Part shown: positions 38,248 to 47,262 of the stretch, piece by piece | How the letters are laid out: each line of letters begins with the position of its first letter | Position numbering within the stretch: position 1 is the first letter of the stretch | Source: Prolixibacteraceae bacterium | Lineage (GTDB): Bacteria; Bacteroidota; Bacteroidia; Bacteroidales; Prolixibacteraceae | Assembly: GCA_025355875.1 (NCBI GenBank) | Contig: JANXYV010000077.1 | Location: 1-64,000, forward strand | Reading direction: 5' to 3' | Length of the DNA: 64,000 bases | Position numbers and translations under genes: made by a program | The notes under the pieces: generated by a model | What the model saw: only the letters and a program-made list of their open reading frames with translations | The model's database searches: none | Told to the model about the DNA's origin: nothing

Positions 38248-39498
38248 CTATTGAACGGAGAATTTCACCGCATTGAATTTGGTTTTTCCAATAGCGTTTA
38301 AGAAATACAATCCTTTCTTCAAGCTGGATACATCAATACCTGAAGCTAAGTTTCCACTGGCTTTTAGAACTATCCTTCCATTTAAGTCGGCAATTTGAAC
38401 AAAAACCAGATCGTCGTTACATTTGAAATAGATCCTGTCACTGGCAGGGTTGGGGTACAGTTCAATCTTTGAAACTGAATTAAGAGTGGCTAATGTAGCG
38501 GGGATTTTACCTACCTGCACCCTGAAAGTCGCCTGTTTAATGGCAATGCCATTCTTTTCCCGAGCTTCCAGCACCATAACCACTTTACCCGTTTTGCCTG
38601 GGATAGGTTTGAATTTGAGTTTTACCAGATGATCTTCTGGGGTGTAAGTTATTTCAGGAGTATCTATAACCTTGGTATTACTGCTCACCGAACTTATAGT
38701 AAGTTCTTTATGATCGGTATCACTGATATTAAATTCAAGCACTTTTTCGGCATCAGTATCAAACATTTGATACGAATCCGAATGATCATTCATCGGGCTG
38801 ATGCTTATTTTGTTATTGTCATTGATGTAAGAAATTGAATGAATCATCTCGTTGCCAAACTGCGGAAAATCCTGAGTATGACTGATTCCCGGAACTAATA
38901 CCAGATTCACATTTGCTCCATGTGTTTTCAGGCTGTCGTAAAGATCAAGAACCACTCCGTAATAGTACTGATCCAAGGTCCCGATTGAGATAGTGACCGG
39001 CATGTCTGAATTCAGGTTGATTGCTTTATTATCGACCCTTGAAATATATGGAGCCCATGGGAAGATGCCTTTGAAAGGGTAAAGCTTTTTCATTCCCTGT
39101 TGCAAAGTCACCTCTCCATTACACGACATCCCATTCAAATACACCGAAGCTTCATCAATGTTGTACATGGCCCTGACCGAGTCGATTGAGGCGGTAATCA
39201 AATCGGTTCGGGTATTGTCAAAGACATTACCCGAATTGTCGGGACAAGCCACAATCATCTTCAGACTATCAGTCAGAGGTTTTAAACCCAGCCGGTATTT
39301 TACTGCGGTTCCGCCACAATAATGAAGTCCGATGACCAAAGGATACTTTTTAGCGGCCGTGTAATCATCGGGAATGGAAAGGTAAAGTTTATGTTTACCA
39401 CTGACACCCACAATTTGCGTTTCGATTAAAACGGCACTTTCAACAAAGACGTTGACCATTAATAACAATGCTAAAATTAAAATCAATTTCTTTTTCAT
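38248..39498 (-). CDS. Secreted alpha/beta-hydrolase (esterase/PHB-depolymerase-like) with T9SS type A sorting domain
   Basis: KKYPLVIGLHYCGG...VYLNGMSCNGEVTLQQ...; C-terminal KIELYPNPASDRIYFKC...KGLYFLNAIGKTKFNAVKFSVQ. Confidence 0.8.
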   Translation of the reverse strand: MKKKLILILALLLMVNVFVESAVLIETQIVGVSGKHKLYLSIPDDYTAAKKYPLVIGLHYCGGTAVKYRLGLKPLTDSLKMIVACPDNSGNVFDNTRTDLITASIDSVRAMYNIDEASVYLNGMSCNGEVTLQQGMKKLYPFKGIFPWAPYISRVDNKAINLNSDMPVTISIGTLDQYYYGVVLDLYDSLKTHGANVNLVLVPGISHTQDFPQFGNEMIHSISYINDNNKISISPMNDHSDSYQMFDTDAEKVLEFNISDTDHKELTISSVSSNTKVIDTPEITYTPEDHLVKLKFKPIPGKTGKVVMVLEAREKNGIAIKQATFRVQVGKIPATLATLNSVSKIELYPNPASDRIYFKCNDDLVFVQIADLNGRIVLKASGNLASGIDVSSLKKGLYFLNAIGKTKFNAVKFSVQ

Positions 39499-39730
39499 AA
39501 TTCGGGATTTTAGAAGTTATCAGGGATAAATAAAACCAGATTATCATTCAAATAAGGAAACTTTGCTTTTAATAGGATAAACCATCACACAAAATGCACC
39601 TTTGAAAATAACCCGTCAATTATCAAGACAGCTTGCACTGCTTCATACCCCTATTCCTGAAAAACCATATTGAACTAAAGCTCGGATTATGCCTCTTTTG
39701 AAGCATTGTTACAATCCAAAAAAACAAAAA

Positions 39731-39758
39731 AAAAGCCCTGCGTTTCCGCAAGGCTTTT
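39731..39758. terminator. Stem-loop downstream of CBM9-like gene
   Basis: AAAAGCCcTGCGtttcCGCAaGGCTTTT. Confidence 0.8.
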
Positions 39759-39779
39759 AATATTAATCATATTGAAAAA

Positions 39780-42158
39780 TTATTGCTTTATAAATTTTTC
39801 GGAAGTTCCGTTACTAAACCTCACAAAGTACATACCTTTTCGCAAGTTGGCAACATCAAATTTTGCCTGAGTTCCATTTGCAGTTTTTTCCATCAGCTTT
39901 TGGCCAAGGGTGTTGTATACTGAAACTTTAGAATTCGCTACAGCTATTTGGCTAACGGTTAATTCGGTTTGAACCGGATTTGGAAACAACTGAACTTTTG
40001 ATTTGGCATTCGAAATCAACGGAGCGGAAAGAGCCAAATCAGCTTCTTTGATCAACATTACACTGTCCATATAGATTTTTTCATTGGAAAGTGCAAGCGC
40101 CCAATAAAGATGTTGGGCAGTATTTTCAAGAATCTGATCAAAAGTAACATGGAAGGTAAACCAGGTTGGTTCCATCATGACATTGTAATGCCATTCAGAT
40201 CTTCCTCCTTGTGCTTCAGCATCATATGATGCTCCGTAGCGGGCCCAATTATTTGGAGCGTCTTCAAAAATTACATTTGCCGGAGTATTATCAGCAGATG
40301 CCCATGTTTTAAATTTAAAAATGTAAGGCACACCAGGTTCACAGTTCAACCCTGTTGGTGAAACTTGAATTTGCCAATTATATGCTCCAATACCGCATTG
40401 AGTCTCGCATACCCCATCAACAACAACCGGAGTTGAAGCGCCTGGCGCTGCGACAACATCAGACCAAACACTCCAACTTTCCAAACCATCCGCTCCCTTG
40501 TCGAAGAGGCCATTTTTAATTTGGTTAAAATTATTCCAAAGGTCATTCTTATCGATCACCTGTCCACTGATTGTAACCGTTACTTTGCCTTCAACAAATG
40601 AACCATCCAAAGCAATTGCCTTTACATTTACAGTGCCGTCTTTAATTGCAGTAAGCAATCCATCCTTGCTGATTTTGGCAACACCTGTAAGGTTATCAAC
40701 CGCCCATTTCACTTTTTGACCGGTCGCATTAGCTGGCTCAACTGTGGCAACCATTTGCAGTGTACCAGCATCAGTAGTAATTTCTGTTCCTCCGGAAACT
40801 TTAATTTTTTCAACAGGAACAATGTCATTTGCACCCTCAAATATGACAGTTCCGGCGTTATCCATATTATTCCAGTCTCCACCTGAAGACCAGACGGCAA
40901 ATAACTCTGGGACTGCTTCGGTATCGCGGTCAATGATGGTCACGTCAAATCCCATTGGAGCAGTTAGGTCGACCTGCACTCCTTCTTTATCCAATAATTT
41001 CGAAAAAGGGACAAAATATTCAACAATGTAGGCCGGATCGGTGACCATAAATGCGTGTTCCCCGTCATCATCGGCTACGTTGGCGCCCTTAATTCCATCA
41101 GCAGTTGCAGCAGGAGCAACCTGATAATGACCACTGTTGGCAGTTACCGGACCCTGACCATCCTTTTTAACTGCATTGACATCAAAATAAAGTTCAGGTT
41201 TATCATACTGGTAACTGGCTCCACCAGATACATACGATGGAAACCACACATCGTCATTTATTGTAAGTAAAACATAAATCCCGTCTGCAGTCCATAAAGC
41301 TTTCCAGGTAGTAGTGCCTTCAGGTCCAAGTGTGGCCACACCTGCATCAGTCGATTTAGCTATGTTGTAGGTATTGGCATTTGCCCATACGGCATCAACA
41401 ACGCCATCGATTTTAGGAGCGACCTCGGCCTTTTTAATCACTGTAGCGGCTTCTGCCACCTCCGTTGAAAAAGTAAGTGTTCCAGCTTTGTCCATGTTAT
41501 CCCATTCTCCACCGGATGCCCAAACTCCAAACAGACGGGTTGTCCCATCACCATCATTATCAATAATGGCAATATCAAATCCCATTGGAGCGGTTAAGTC
41601 AATGGCCGCGCCATCATTTTGTTTTAATTTTGAAAAGGGTACAAAATATTCTACCATGTAAGAAGGATCAGTCACCATATATGCATATTGGGACCCATCA
41701 GCATCAGTAAAATTTTTACCAAAAATACCATCTTCGGCAGCAGCCGGTGCATACTGATAATGGCCAGCGGTATTTGCATTGGTAGGATTTGGACCACCAC
41801 CATCCAGTAATACCTTATTGACATCGAAATAAAGTTCTGGCTTATCAAATTCCCAACTGTTTCCACCGGTTTTGTAGGAAGGATTCCATACATCGTCATT
41901 CACCTTCAGAAGGATATACATCCCTTCATCGGTCCATAAAGCTTTCCATGTGGTAGTACCTGATGGGCCCAGGGTTGGCTCACCAACGTCTGTTCCACGA
42001 TCAATGATGTAGGTATTCGCTCCCGACCAAATTGCATCCACCACTCCATCAATAACCGGAGCGACCGGTGATTTTTTCACCACACCTTCGGGAACCTGAG
42101 CCATTGCAAGGTTGCATAACAAAGCGCCCAACAAAAAAGTAAAGATTTTTCTTTTCAT
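39780..42158 (-). CDS. Secreted protein with tandem CBM9-like domains, Big_2-like domain, CBM-like C-terminal region and T9SS type A sorting domain
   Basis: Two homologous blocks (VVKKSPVAPVIDGVVDAIW... and VIKKAEVAPKIDGVVDAVW...), Ig-like VEKIKVSGGTEITTDAGTLQMVATVEPANATGQKVKW, C-terminal KVQLFPNPVQTELTV...KGMYFVRFSNGTSEKFIKQ. Confidence 0.8.
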   Translation of the reverse strand: MKRKIFTFLLGALLCNLAMAQVPEGVVKKSPVAPVIDGVVDAIWSGANTYIIDRGTDVGEPTLGPSGTTTWKALWTDEGMYILLKVNDDVWNPSYKTGGNSWEFDKPELYFDVNKVLLDGGGPNPTNANTAGHYQYAPAAAEDGIFGKNFTDADGSQYAYMVTDPSYMVEYFVPFSKLKQNDGAAIDLTAPMGFDIAIIDNDGDGTTRLFGVWASGGEWDNMDKAGTLTFSTEVAEAATVIKKAEVAPKIDGVVDAVWANANTYNIAKSTDAGVATLGPEGTTTWKALWTADGIYVLLTINDDVWFPSYVSGGASYQYDKPELYFDVNAVKKDGQGPVTANSGHYQVAPAATADGIKGANVADDDGEHAFMVTDPAYIVEYFVPFSKLLDKEGVQVDLTAPMGFDVTIIDRDTEAVPELFAVWSSGGDWNNMDNAGTVIFEGANDIVPVEKIKVSGGTEITTDAGTLQMVATVEPANATGQKVKWAVDNLTGVAKISKDGLLTAIKDGTVNVKAIALDGSFVEGKVTVTISGQVIDKNDLWNNFNQIKNGLFDKGADGLESWSVWSDVVAAPGASTPVVVDGVCETQCGIGAYNWQIQVSPTGLNCEPGVPYIFKFKTWASADNTPANVIFEDAPNNWARYGASYDAEAQGGRSEWHYNVMMEPTWFTFHVTFDQILENTAQHLYWALALSNEKIYMDSVMLIKEADLALSAPLISNAKSKVQLFPNPVQTELTVSQIAVANSKVSVYNTLGQKLMEKTANGTQAKFDVANLRKGMYFVRFSNGTSEKFIKQ
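40828..42080 (-). repeat. Tandem intragenic domain duplication (CBM9-like, about 200 aa each; second copy begins at 41441)
   Basis: High protein similarity between 42080-~41455 and 41441-~40828; mirrored antisense ORFs in the ORF track. Confidence 0.85.
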
Positions 42159-42194
42159 AGATTTAGGATTAGTTATAGTTAATTACATCAAACC

Positions 42195-42202
42195 CAAATA
42201 TA
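42195..42202 (-). promoter_or_regulatory. -7 box for CBM9-like gene (TATATTTG on minus strand)
   Basis: CAAATATA on + strand, 37 nt upstream of start 42158. Confidence 0.4.
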
Positions 42203-42322
42203 TGAAAAGAAATTCCACTAAATGATGAAAATCGTCACTATTTCAGAAATATGATTCAAGATCGATCATAAGCTTTATCCAAGATCGGTTCATATTAAAT
42301 CGACATTGCAAAGTATCTCGAT

Positions 42323-44683
42323 TTAATTCAGTCCAAGGTCAAAATTTGCAAGAGTGTTGGCAGGACTATATGCATCAATATAGCGCTGTAGCTTGGTAAA
42401 TCCTGGGTAGTCAGGCGCAATTTTCTTTAATTGAGCCAGGGCACTGGAAGCTTCATTTGGGTTATGAGATGCTAAACCTGACACAATAAAATAGTGTAAA
42501 AACTTCGATTCAAACTTAAACTCCGGATAAGCCTTTAACAGGAATTCGTGCGATTTTTCTGTCACTCCCTTTTTGAGATAAAGCTCGCCCAACATCCGAA
42601 AGGCAAGGGGCGTTTCTTCGGTCTCCAGTGAGCTCAACAGCAATTCGATGGCTTTATCCGGATTGCTGCGTGACAAACAATCCTTTGCTTCGGTGACATT
42701 TGCTTTCACCTGAAATGGAACATAATCTAAATAGGATATCCTCTGAGGAACCGGAATACTTTGTCCCGGATTGACCTTTTTAAAGTAGGTCTGAATTTCC
42801 TTTCCTTCTTCTGCACGGTTCAGGTAGCAAAGCGTTTGATAGATTTTGATCAGGGCTTTTTGTTTTTGCTGGGCATCACCAATTTTCTGCGCCGTCTGGA
42901 AATGTAGCAAAGCGGCTTCCAGATCGTTTTTGATGGTACAAATTTCGCCTGCACGATAATGAGCATAGAAAACATCTGAGGTATATCCCATCGAACGCTC
43001 GAAAAAAACAAGTGCTTTTGGAAGATCATTCATCTGAAGCAGACAATCGCCCGCTTTTCTAAAATAAGGACTCCAATATGGGATTATTTGGGTTAAACTG
43101 TTGTACTCGCGAAACGCATTCAGCAGATCTCCCTTTTTCTTATATATCTCTGCCAATTGCTCATGAGCCTGAGTTAAACTGATTGTACGTTTTGCCATTA
43201 CTGTAAATGCCAGTGAATCGACTATTCCGGTAGGTTTATAGACCAGCCGGTAATCAACAGAACCTTTGGTTTCGTCAGTAAACGGCCAATGGTACGACAA
43301 ATTGGTAACCCGGTGTTTCCCAATCCAATAATCAAGATCGGAATATCCATAATCCGCGATAAAACCTTTGTAGCTCTTAACCGTTGGCAAGTTTACCTCA
43401 GAAGCGATCAGTTTCGATTGCGTAAGTGCCTTATAGAATGATTCTGCCAACAGGAATTGCCCGGGGATATTCGGATGCAAATGCTCAGTCAGCAAATTAT
43501 TTCCAACAATTCCATTGGGGGAATTCGAATTAAAAAGTTCTACTGTAGGAACGAAATGATCCTGATATTTATCAGAAAGTTCCTTTATGATTTTGTTGAT
43601 GTCAGACGAAGCCCTAAAACGTATGCAATCGTAATCGCGGGTCAGGGTAAAATTTTCTTTCGCCTTAGGGATATCTCCCTGCGCTTCATACTTCTTTGCT
43701 GCCTCGAAATATTCGTCTGCCCCTTTCAATTCGCCTGCTGCAATTGATTTAAACGGTTTTAGATCATGCAGATTACTAACCAGATCGCTGATAAAAACCT
43801 GAACATTTTTTTGTTTCGCCAATGACAACATGGCATTCAGGTTTTGCTCATAGTTCTGGATTCCTTCCTTGTATTTTTTACTCCCATAAGTAATATCGGC
43901 ATCTTTAACCATTCGTGTCATGAGAGTTCCATGCTTTTCATTTACAGGATTGCCAGAGCCAAAGATCCCAACAATTTTTCCTACAACATTTACTGTTAAC
44001 TGGTAAACCTTATAATTTAATAAGGCCAAATGTATCCGAATCAGTGTTGGACTATGAAAAACAGCTTCGTTGGATCCTGCCCCAAAAGCACCGTAAAACT
44101 CGTTGTGCCCTGCATAAAAGAGAATAGCATCAGGTTTTTGATCTAAAATCTGCGGCATAAAATCGGCCAGAGTAAAACTGTTAATCGCAGTAATCGCGGT
44201 ATTTACAATTTCAATTTTTTTGCCCGGATATGCATCCCGAAGTCGTTCACTCAATATTCTTGAAAACATCAGATTATTTTCATAAGGAAATCCTACTACA
44301 CTTGAACTTCCCATGGCAAAAATGCGAAAAACATCGTCAGGCTTTTTCTTCAGGAAAATGTCTTTCGGAGGTGCGGAGTATTCCATCTTATTAAAATACT
44401 TTTTCCCAATCTCCGGATTCACCACATAGTAATTTTCAAATTCCTTGTCAGGATGAGTTATAAAAAGCGAAAAGTTATCGCCATATCCTGAAATCCGAAG
44501 GACCAGTTCAAGCAAAACCAGAAAAACCAAGGGAATAAACACGGATATGACACTGAAAATCATCCGCTTCGATTTGGACAAAGGAATTTCCGGCTTGACT
44601 TGAGGTGTGCTAGGTTTGGATGGTTTGGCAGTCGGTTTGGATTTACTATTTTTCATGACCATAGGTTTTCTGAATAGATTCAA
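42323..44683 (-). CDS. Membrane-anchored SGNH-hydrolase-like protein with TPR C-terminal region
   Basis: N-terminal TM; FAMGSSSVVGFPY, NTAITAINSFT, FYAGHNEFYGAFG, HLHPNIPGQFLLAESFY (SGNH blocks); TPR-like helices. Confidence 0.8.
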   Translation of the reverse strand: MNLFRKPMVMKNSKSKPTAKPSKPSTPQVKPEIPLSKSKRMIFSVISVFIPLVFLVLLELVLRISGYGDNFSLFITHPDKEFENYYVVNPEIGKKYFNKMEYSAPPKDIFLKKKPDDVFRIFAMGSSSVVGFPYENNLMFSRILSERLRDAYPGKKIEIVNTAITAINSFTLADFMPQILDQKPDAILFYAGHNEFYGAFGAGSNEAVFHSPTLIRIHLALLNYKVYQLTVNVVGKIVGIFGSGNPVNEKHGTLMTRMVKDADITYGSKKYKEGIQNYEQNLNAMLSLAKQKNVQVFISDLVSNLHDLKPFKSIAAGELKGADEYFEAAKKYEAQGDIPKAKENFTLTRDYDCIRFRASSDINKIIKELSDKYQDHFVPTVELFNSNSPNGIVGNNLLTEHLHPNIPGQFLLAESFYKALTQSKLIASEVNLPTVKSYKGFIADYGYSDLDYWIGKHRVTNLSYHWPFTDETKGSVDYRLVYKPTGIVDSLAFTVMAKRTISLTQAHEQLAEIYKKKGDLLNAFREYNSLTQIIPYWSPYFRKAGDCLLQMNDLPKALVFFERSMGYTSDVFYAHYRAGEICTIKNDLEAALLHFQTAQKIGDAQQKQKALIKIYQTLCYLNRAEEGKEIQTYFKKVNPGQSIPVPQRISYLDYVPFQVKANVTEAKDCLSRSNPDKAIELLLSSLETEETPLAFRMLGELYLKKGVTEKSHEFLLKAYPEFKFESKFLHYFIVSGLASHNPNEASSALAQLKKIAPDYPGFTKLQRYIDAYSPANTLANFDLGLN

Positions 44684-44711
44684 GATTAAGCACCAATTTA
44701 CTCAAAACAGA

Positions 44712-46571
44712 TTAATCGGCAGCAAATTGGTAGTTTTTGGCAAACTCGGCCTTTAGATTTTCCAGTTGTGTTTTATCGAACAGAAAATCGTTGAGAACCA
44801 GGAAATCGATTTCGGTGTTCATAAAGCACCGGAAAGCATCGAAAGGAGTTCCAACGATGGGTTCGCCACGCACATTGAAACTGGTATTGATTACGATTCC
44901 GTAACCGGTAATCTTTTTAAATTCGCTAATCACTTTCCAGAACCTTTCATTGGTTTTCCTGCTTACGGTCTGCACCCGTGCGGAATAATCAATATGCGTG
45001 ATGGCAGGAAAATCAGAACGTTCGAAGTACAAACGACTGTACAGATCGCCTTCAAGGTAGTTGTCAGGAAGCTTATGGCATCTTTCCTGCAGAACCGGCA
45101 TTACTAAAAGCATGTATGGAGAAGCGATTTTACATGAACAGAATTCCGAAATATCTTCTTCGAGAATAGCCGGAGCAAATGGCCGGAAACTTTCCCGAAA
45201 CTTGATTTTCAGGTTCATCTTTTTTTGCATTTCCGGATTTCGGGCATCGCCAATAATGCTTCGGTTTCCAAGGGCACGCGGACCAAATTCCATGCGTCCC
45301 TGAAACCAGCCAATCACTTTTCCGGAATTGATCAGTGATGCAGTTTTCCGGGCCAGATCATTAAACTCTGCAAAATAGGTGTGCGGAATATCAAAACGGC
45401 GGATGAGATTCCGGATATCCTGTTCGGTATACGAAGGTCCCAAGTAGGAACCTTGCATCAAATCTTCAGGATTGACCAGCCTTTCCTGATTCAAAAACTG
45501 GTACCAACCGGCCAGCGCTGCACCCAGTGAACCGCCGGCATCGCCAGCAGCAGGCTGTATCCATAGGTCTGTGAACAAACCACTTTCCAGAATCTTTCCG
45601 TTCGAAACACAATTCAGGGCCACGCCACCGGCCATGACCAGATTGTTGCATCCGGTAAGCTGCCGAGCCGTGGCGGCAAGTTTTACGACAATTTCATCAG
45701 TAACCTGCTGAATGGCCAGCGCCATGTCCATATATTCTTGCGAAATTTCGCTTTCTTCATTCCGGCGTGGAATTCCAAACAGTTTTTCCCACCTCTTGTT
45801 GTTGCACATAGTCAGCCCGGTAGCGAAGTTGAAATAGTCCATATTCAGGAGCAATGAACCATCCGGACGCAAATCAATCAGTTCAGCCAATATCTGTCTT
45901 TTCATTGTCTCAACGCGATCTGAACCGGGAATACCGTAAGGCGCCAAACCCATCAGTTTATACTCGCCGCTATTCACACGGAATCCACAGTAATAGGTAA
46001 AAGCCGAATACAACAGCCCGATGGAGTGCGGAAAATGCAGTTCTTTCAGGATCGTAATCTGATTGCCCTTTCCATGCGAAATTGCGGTGGTGGTCCACTC
46101 ACCTACCCCGTCGATCGTTAAAATTGCAGCTTCTTCGAAAGGCGAAGGGTAGAACGCGCTGGCAGCATGAGAAAGATGATGTTCAGTGAAAAGGATAGAA
46201 ACCGAGTTCGATAAGCCGATCGATTTCAGGTGCTTCCGGATCAGCTTTTTCATAAAAAGTTTATCTTTCAGCCAAACCGGAACCGAATTAACAAAACTTG
46301 GCAGGCCTTTGGGGGCAAAAGCATGATAGGTTTCGAGCAGACGCTCAAATTTAATGAACGGCTTGTCGTAAAACACTACACATTCCAGCTCTGAAGCATC
46401 CATTCCGGCCTCGTCCAGACAATACTGAATGGCATTGAGCGGAAACCCATCGTCATGTTTTTTTCGGGTGAATCGTTCCTCCTGAACGGCAGCCACGATT
46501 TTCCCGTCTTGCACCAAAGCGGCCGCACTGTCATGATAAAAAGCAGAAATTCCTAAAACAGCTTTCCCCAT
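44712..46571 (-). CDS. Carbamoyltransferase (NodU/CmcH/TobZ-like)
   Basis: VLGISAFYHDSAAALVQDGKIVAAVQEERFTRKKHD, LFTEHHLSHAASAFYPSPF, MAGGVALNCVSNGK, GWFQGRMEFGPRALGNRSIIGDARN, VINTSFNVRGEPIV. Confidence 0.95.
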   Translation of the reverse strand: MGKAVLGISAFYHDSAAALVQDGKIVAAVQEERFTRKKHDDGFPLNAIQYCLDEAGMDASELECVVFYDKPFIKFERLLETYHAFAPKGLPSFVNSVPVWLKDKLFMKKLIRKHLKSIGLSNSVSILFTEHHLSHAASAFYPSPFEEAAILTIDGVGEWTTTAISHGKGNQITILKELHFPHSIGLLYSAFTYYCGFRVNSGEYKLMGLAPYGIPGSDRVETMKRQILAELIDLRPDGSLLLNMDYFNFATGLTMCNNKRWEKLFGIPRRNEESEISQEYMDMALAIQQVTDEIVVKLAATARQLTGCNNLVMAGGVALNCVSNGKILESGLFTDLWIQPAAGDAGGSLGAALAGWYQFLNQERLVNPEDLMQGSYLGPSYTEQDIRNLIRRFDIPHTYFAEFNDLARKTASLINSGKVIGWFQGRMEFGPRALGNRSIIGDARNPEMQKKMNLKIKFRESFRPFAPAILEEDISEFCSCKIASPYMLLVMPVLQERCHKLPDNYLEGDLYSRLYFERSDFPAITHIDYSARVQTVSRKTNERFWKVISEFKKITGYGIVINTSFNVRGEPIVGTPFDAFRCFMNTEIDFLVLNDFLFDKTQLENLKAEFAKNYQFAAD

Positions 46572-46574
46572 GAT

Positions 46575-46724
46575 TTAGAAAATGGTGTAAATGAATGGTG
46601 CAATGGCTGAGCCGGCTGTAAATACTATAATGAGGGCAAAAAAGAGTAGTACAATGATTAATGGCAACAGCCAGAATTTCTTCCGTACTTTCAAAAATTG
46701 CCAAAGTTCTTTTAAAAATTCCAT
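46575..46724 (-). CDS. DUF5989-like small membrane protein (49 aa; not in supplied ORF track)
   Basis: Manual translation: MEFLKELWQFLKVRKKFWLLPLIIVLLFFALIIVFTAGSAIAPFIYTIF*; between sxtJ-like gene and carbamoyltransferase. Confidence 0.85.
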   Translation of the reverse strand: MEFLKELWQFLKVRKKFWLLPLIIVLLFFALIIVFTAGSAIAPFIYTIF

Positions 46725-46735
46725 CTTTCTTTAAT

Positions 46736-47122
46736 TTAGTAAGGTGTGGTAAGATCGGTCCTGGTATAGGTATGATTGCGATCTTTAAAAACAGAACCTG
46801 TATCTTTCTTAAACATCTTCAAACTGAGGCTGTCTTTTCCCATGGCTTTCCGGATTAGTGAAACCGGGCACACAAAAACAATGAACACCAGAACTAAAAT
46901 TACCTTCGACATGACTTTTCCCAACAAATCGGAAAGGTTGAGCCAGAGAAACGTAAACGGAAAAACAAGTACCGGGGCAATGAGCAAAACCAGCACTTCG
47001 GCAATGGCGATCCGAAAGAGGAAGTGCAGGTTCGTCCATTGACTGAGGATCAACATGATCAACAGCAGTGCCAGACCTGAATCGACATGTTCTTTTTTAG
47101 TAAAACTGGTACGTATAGCCAT
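46736..47122 (-). CDS. SxtJ-like membrane protein
   Basis: Multi-TM 128-aa protein (SGLALLLIMLILSQ..., FLWLNLSDLLGKVMSKVILVLVFIVFVCPVSLIRKAMGKDSL) in the typical SxtJ neighbourhood. Confidence 0.75.
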   Translation of the reverse strand: MAIRTSFTKKEHVDSGLALLLIMLILSQWTNLHFLFRIAIAEVLVLLIAPVLVFPFTFLWLNLSDLLGKVMSKVILVLVFIVFVCPVSLIRKAMGKDSLSLKMFKKDTGSVFKDRNHTYTRTDLTTPY

Positions 47123-47162
47123 TTCAAAACTGGTATCAAAAATAAAGTAGCCGTGTTTCCGG

Positions 47163-47170
47163 CAAATATA
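47163..47170 (-). promoter_or_regulatory. -7 box upstream of SxtJ/DUF5989/carbamoyltransferase cassette
   Basis: CAAATATA on + strand = TATATTTG on minus, 41 nt upstream of start 47122. Confidence 0.4.
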
Positions 47171-47262
47171 TCAAAATAGTAGTGGATCGTTTCATCCTTG
47201 CAGATCGAAATTACCATCGTTATTCGATCGGGCCATTATTCCTGAAGACTTGTACGCGCAAT

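Noticed and set aside
40744-41661. Two similar plus-strand ORFs (40744-41031 and 41374-41661)
   Set aside because: Antisense shadows of the duplicated CBM9-like domains; their similarity is explained by the duplication.
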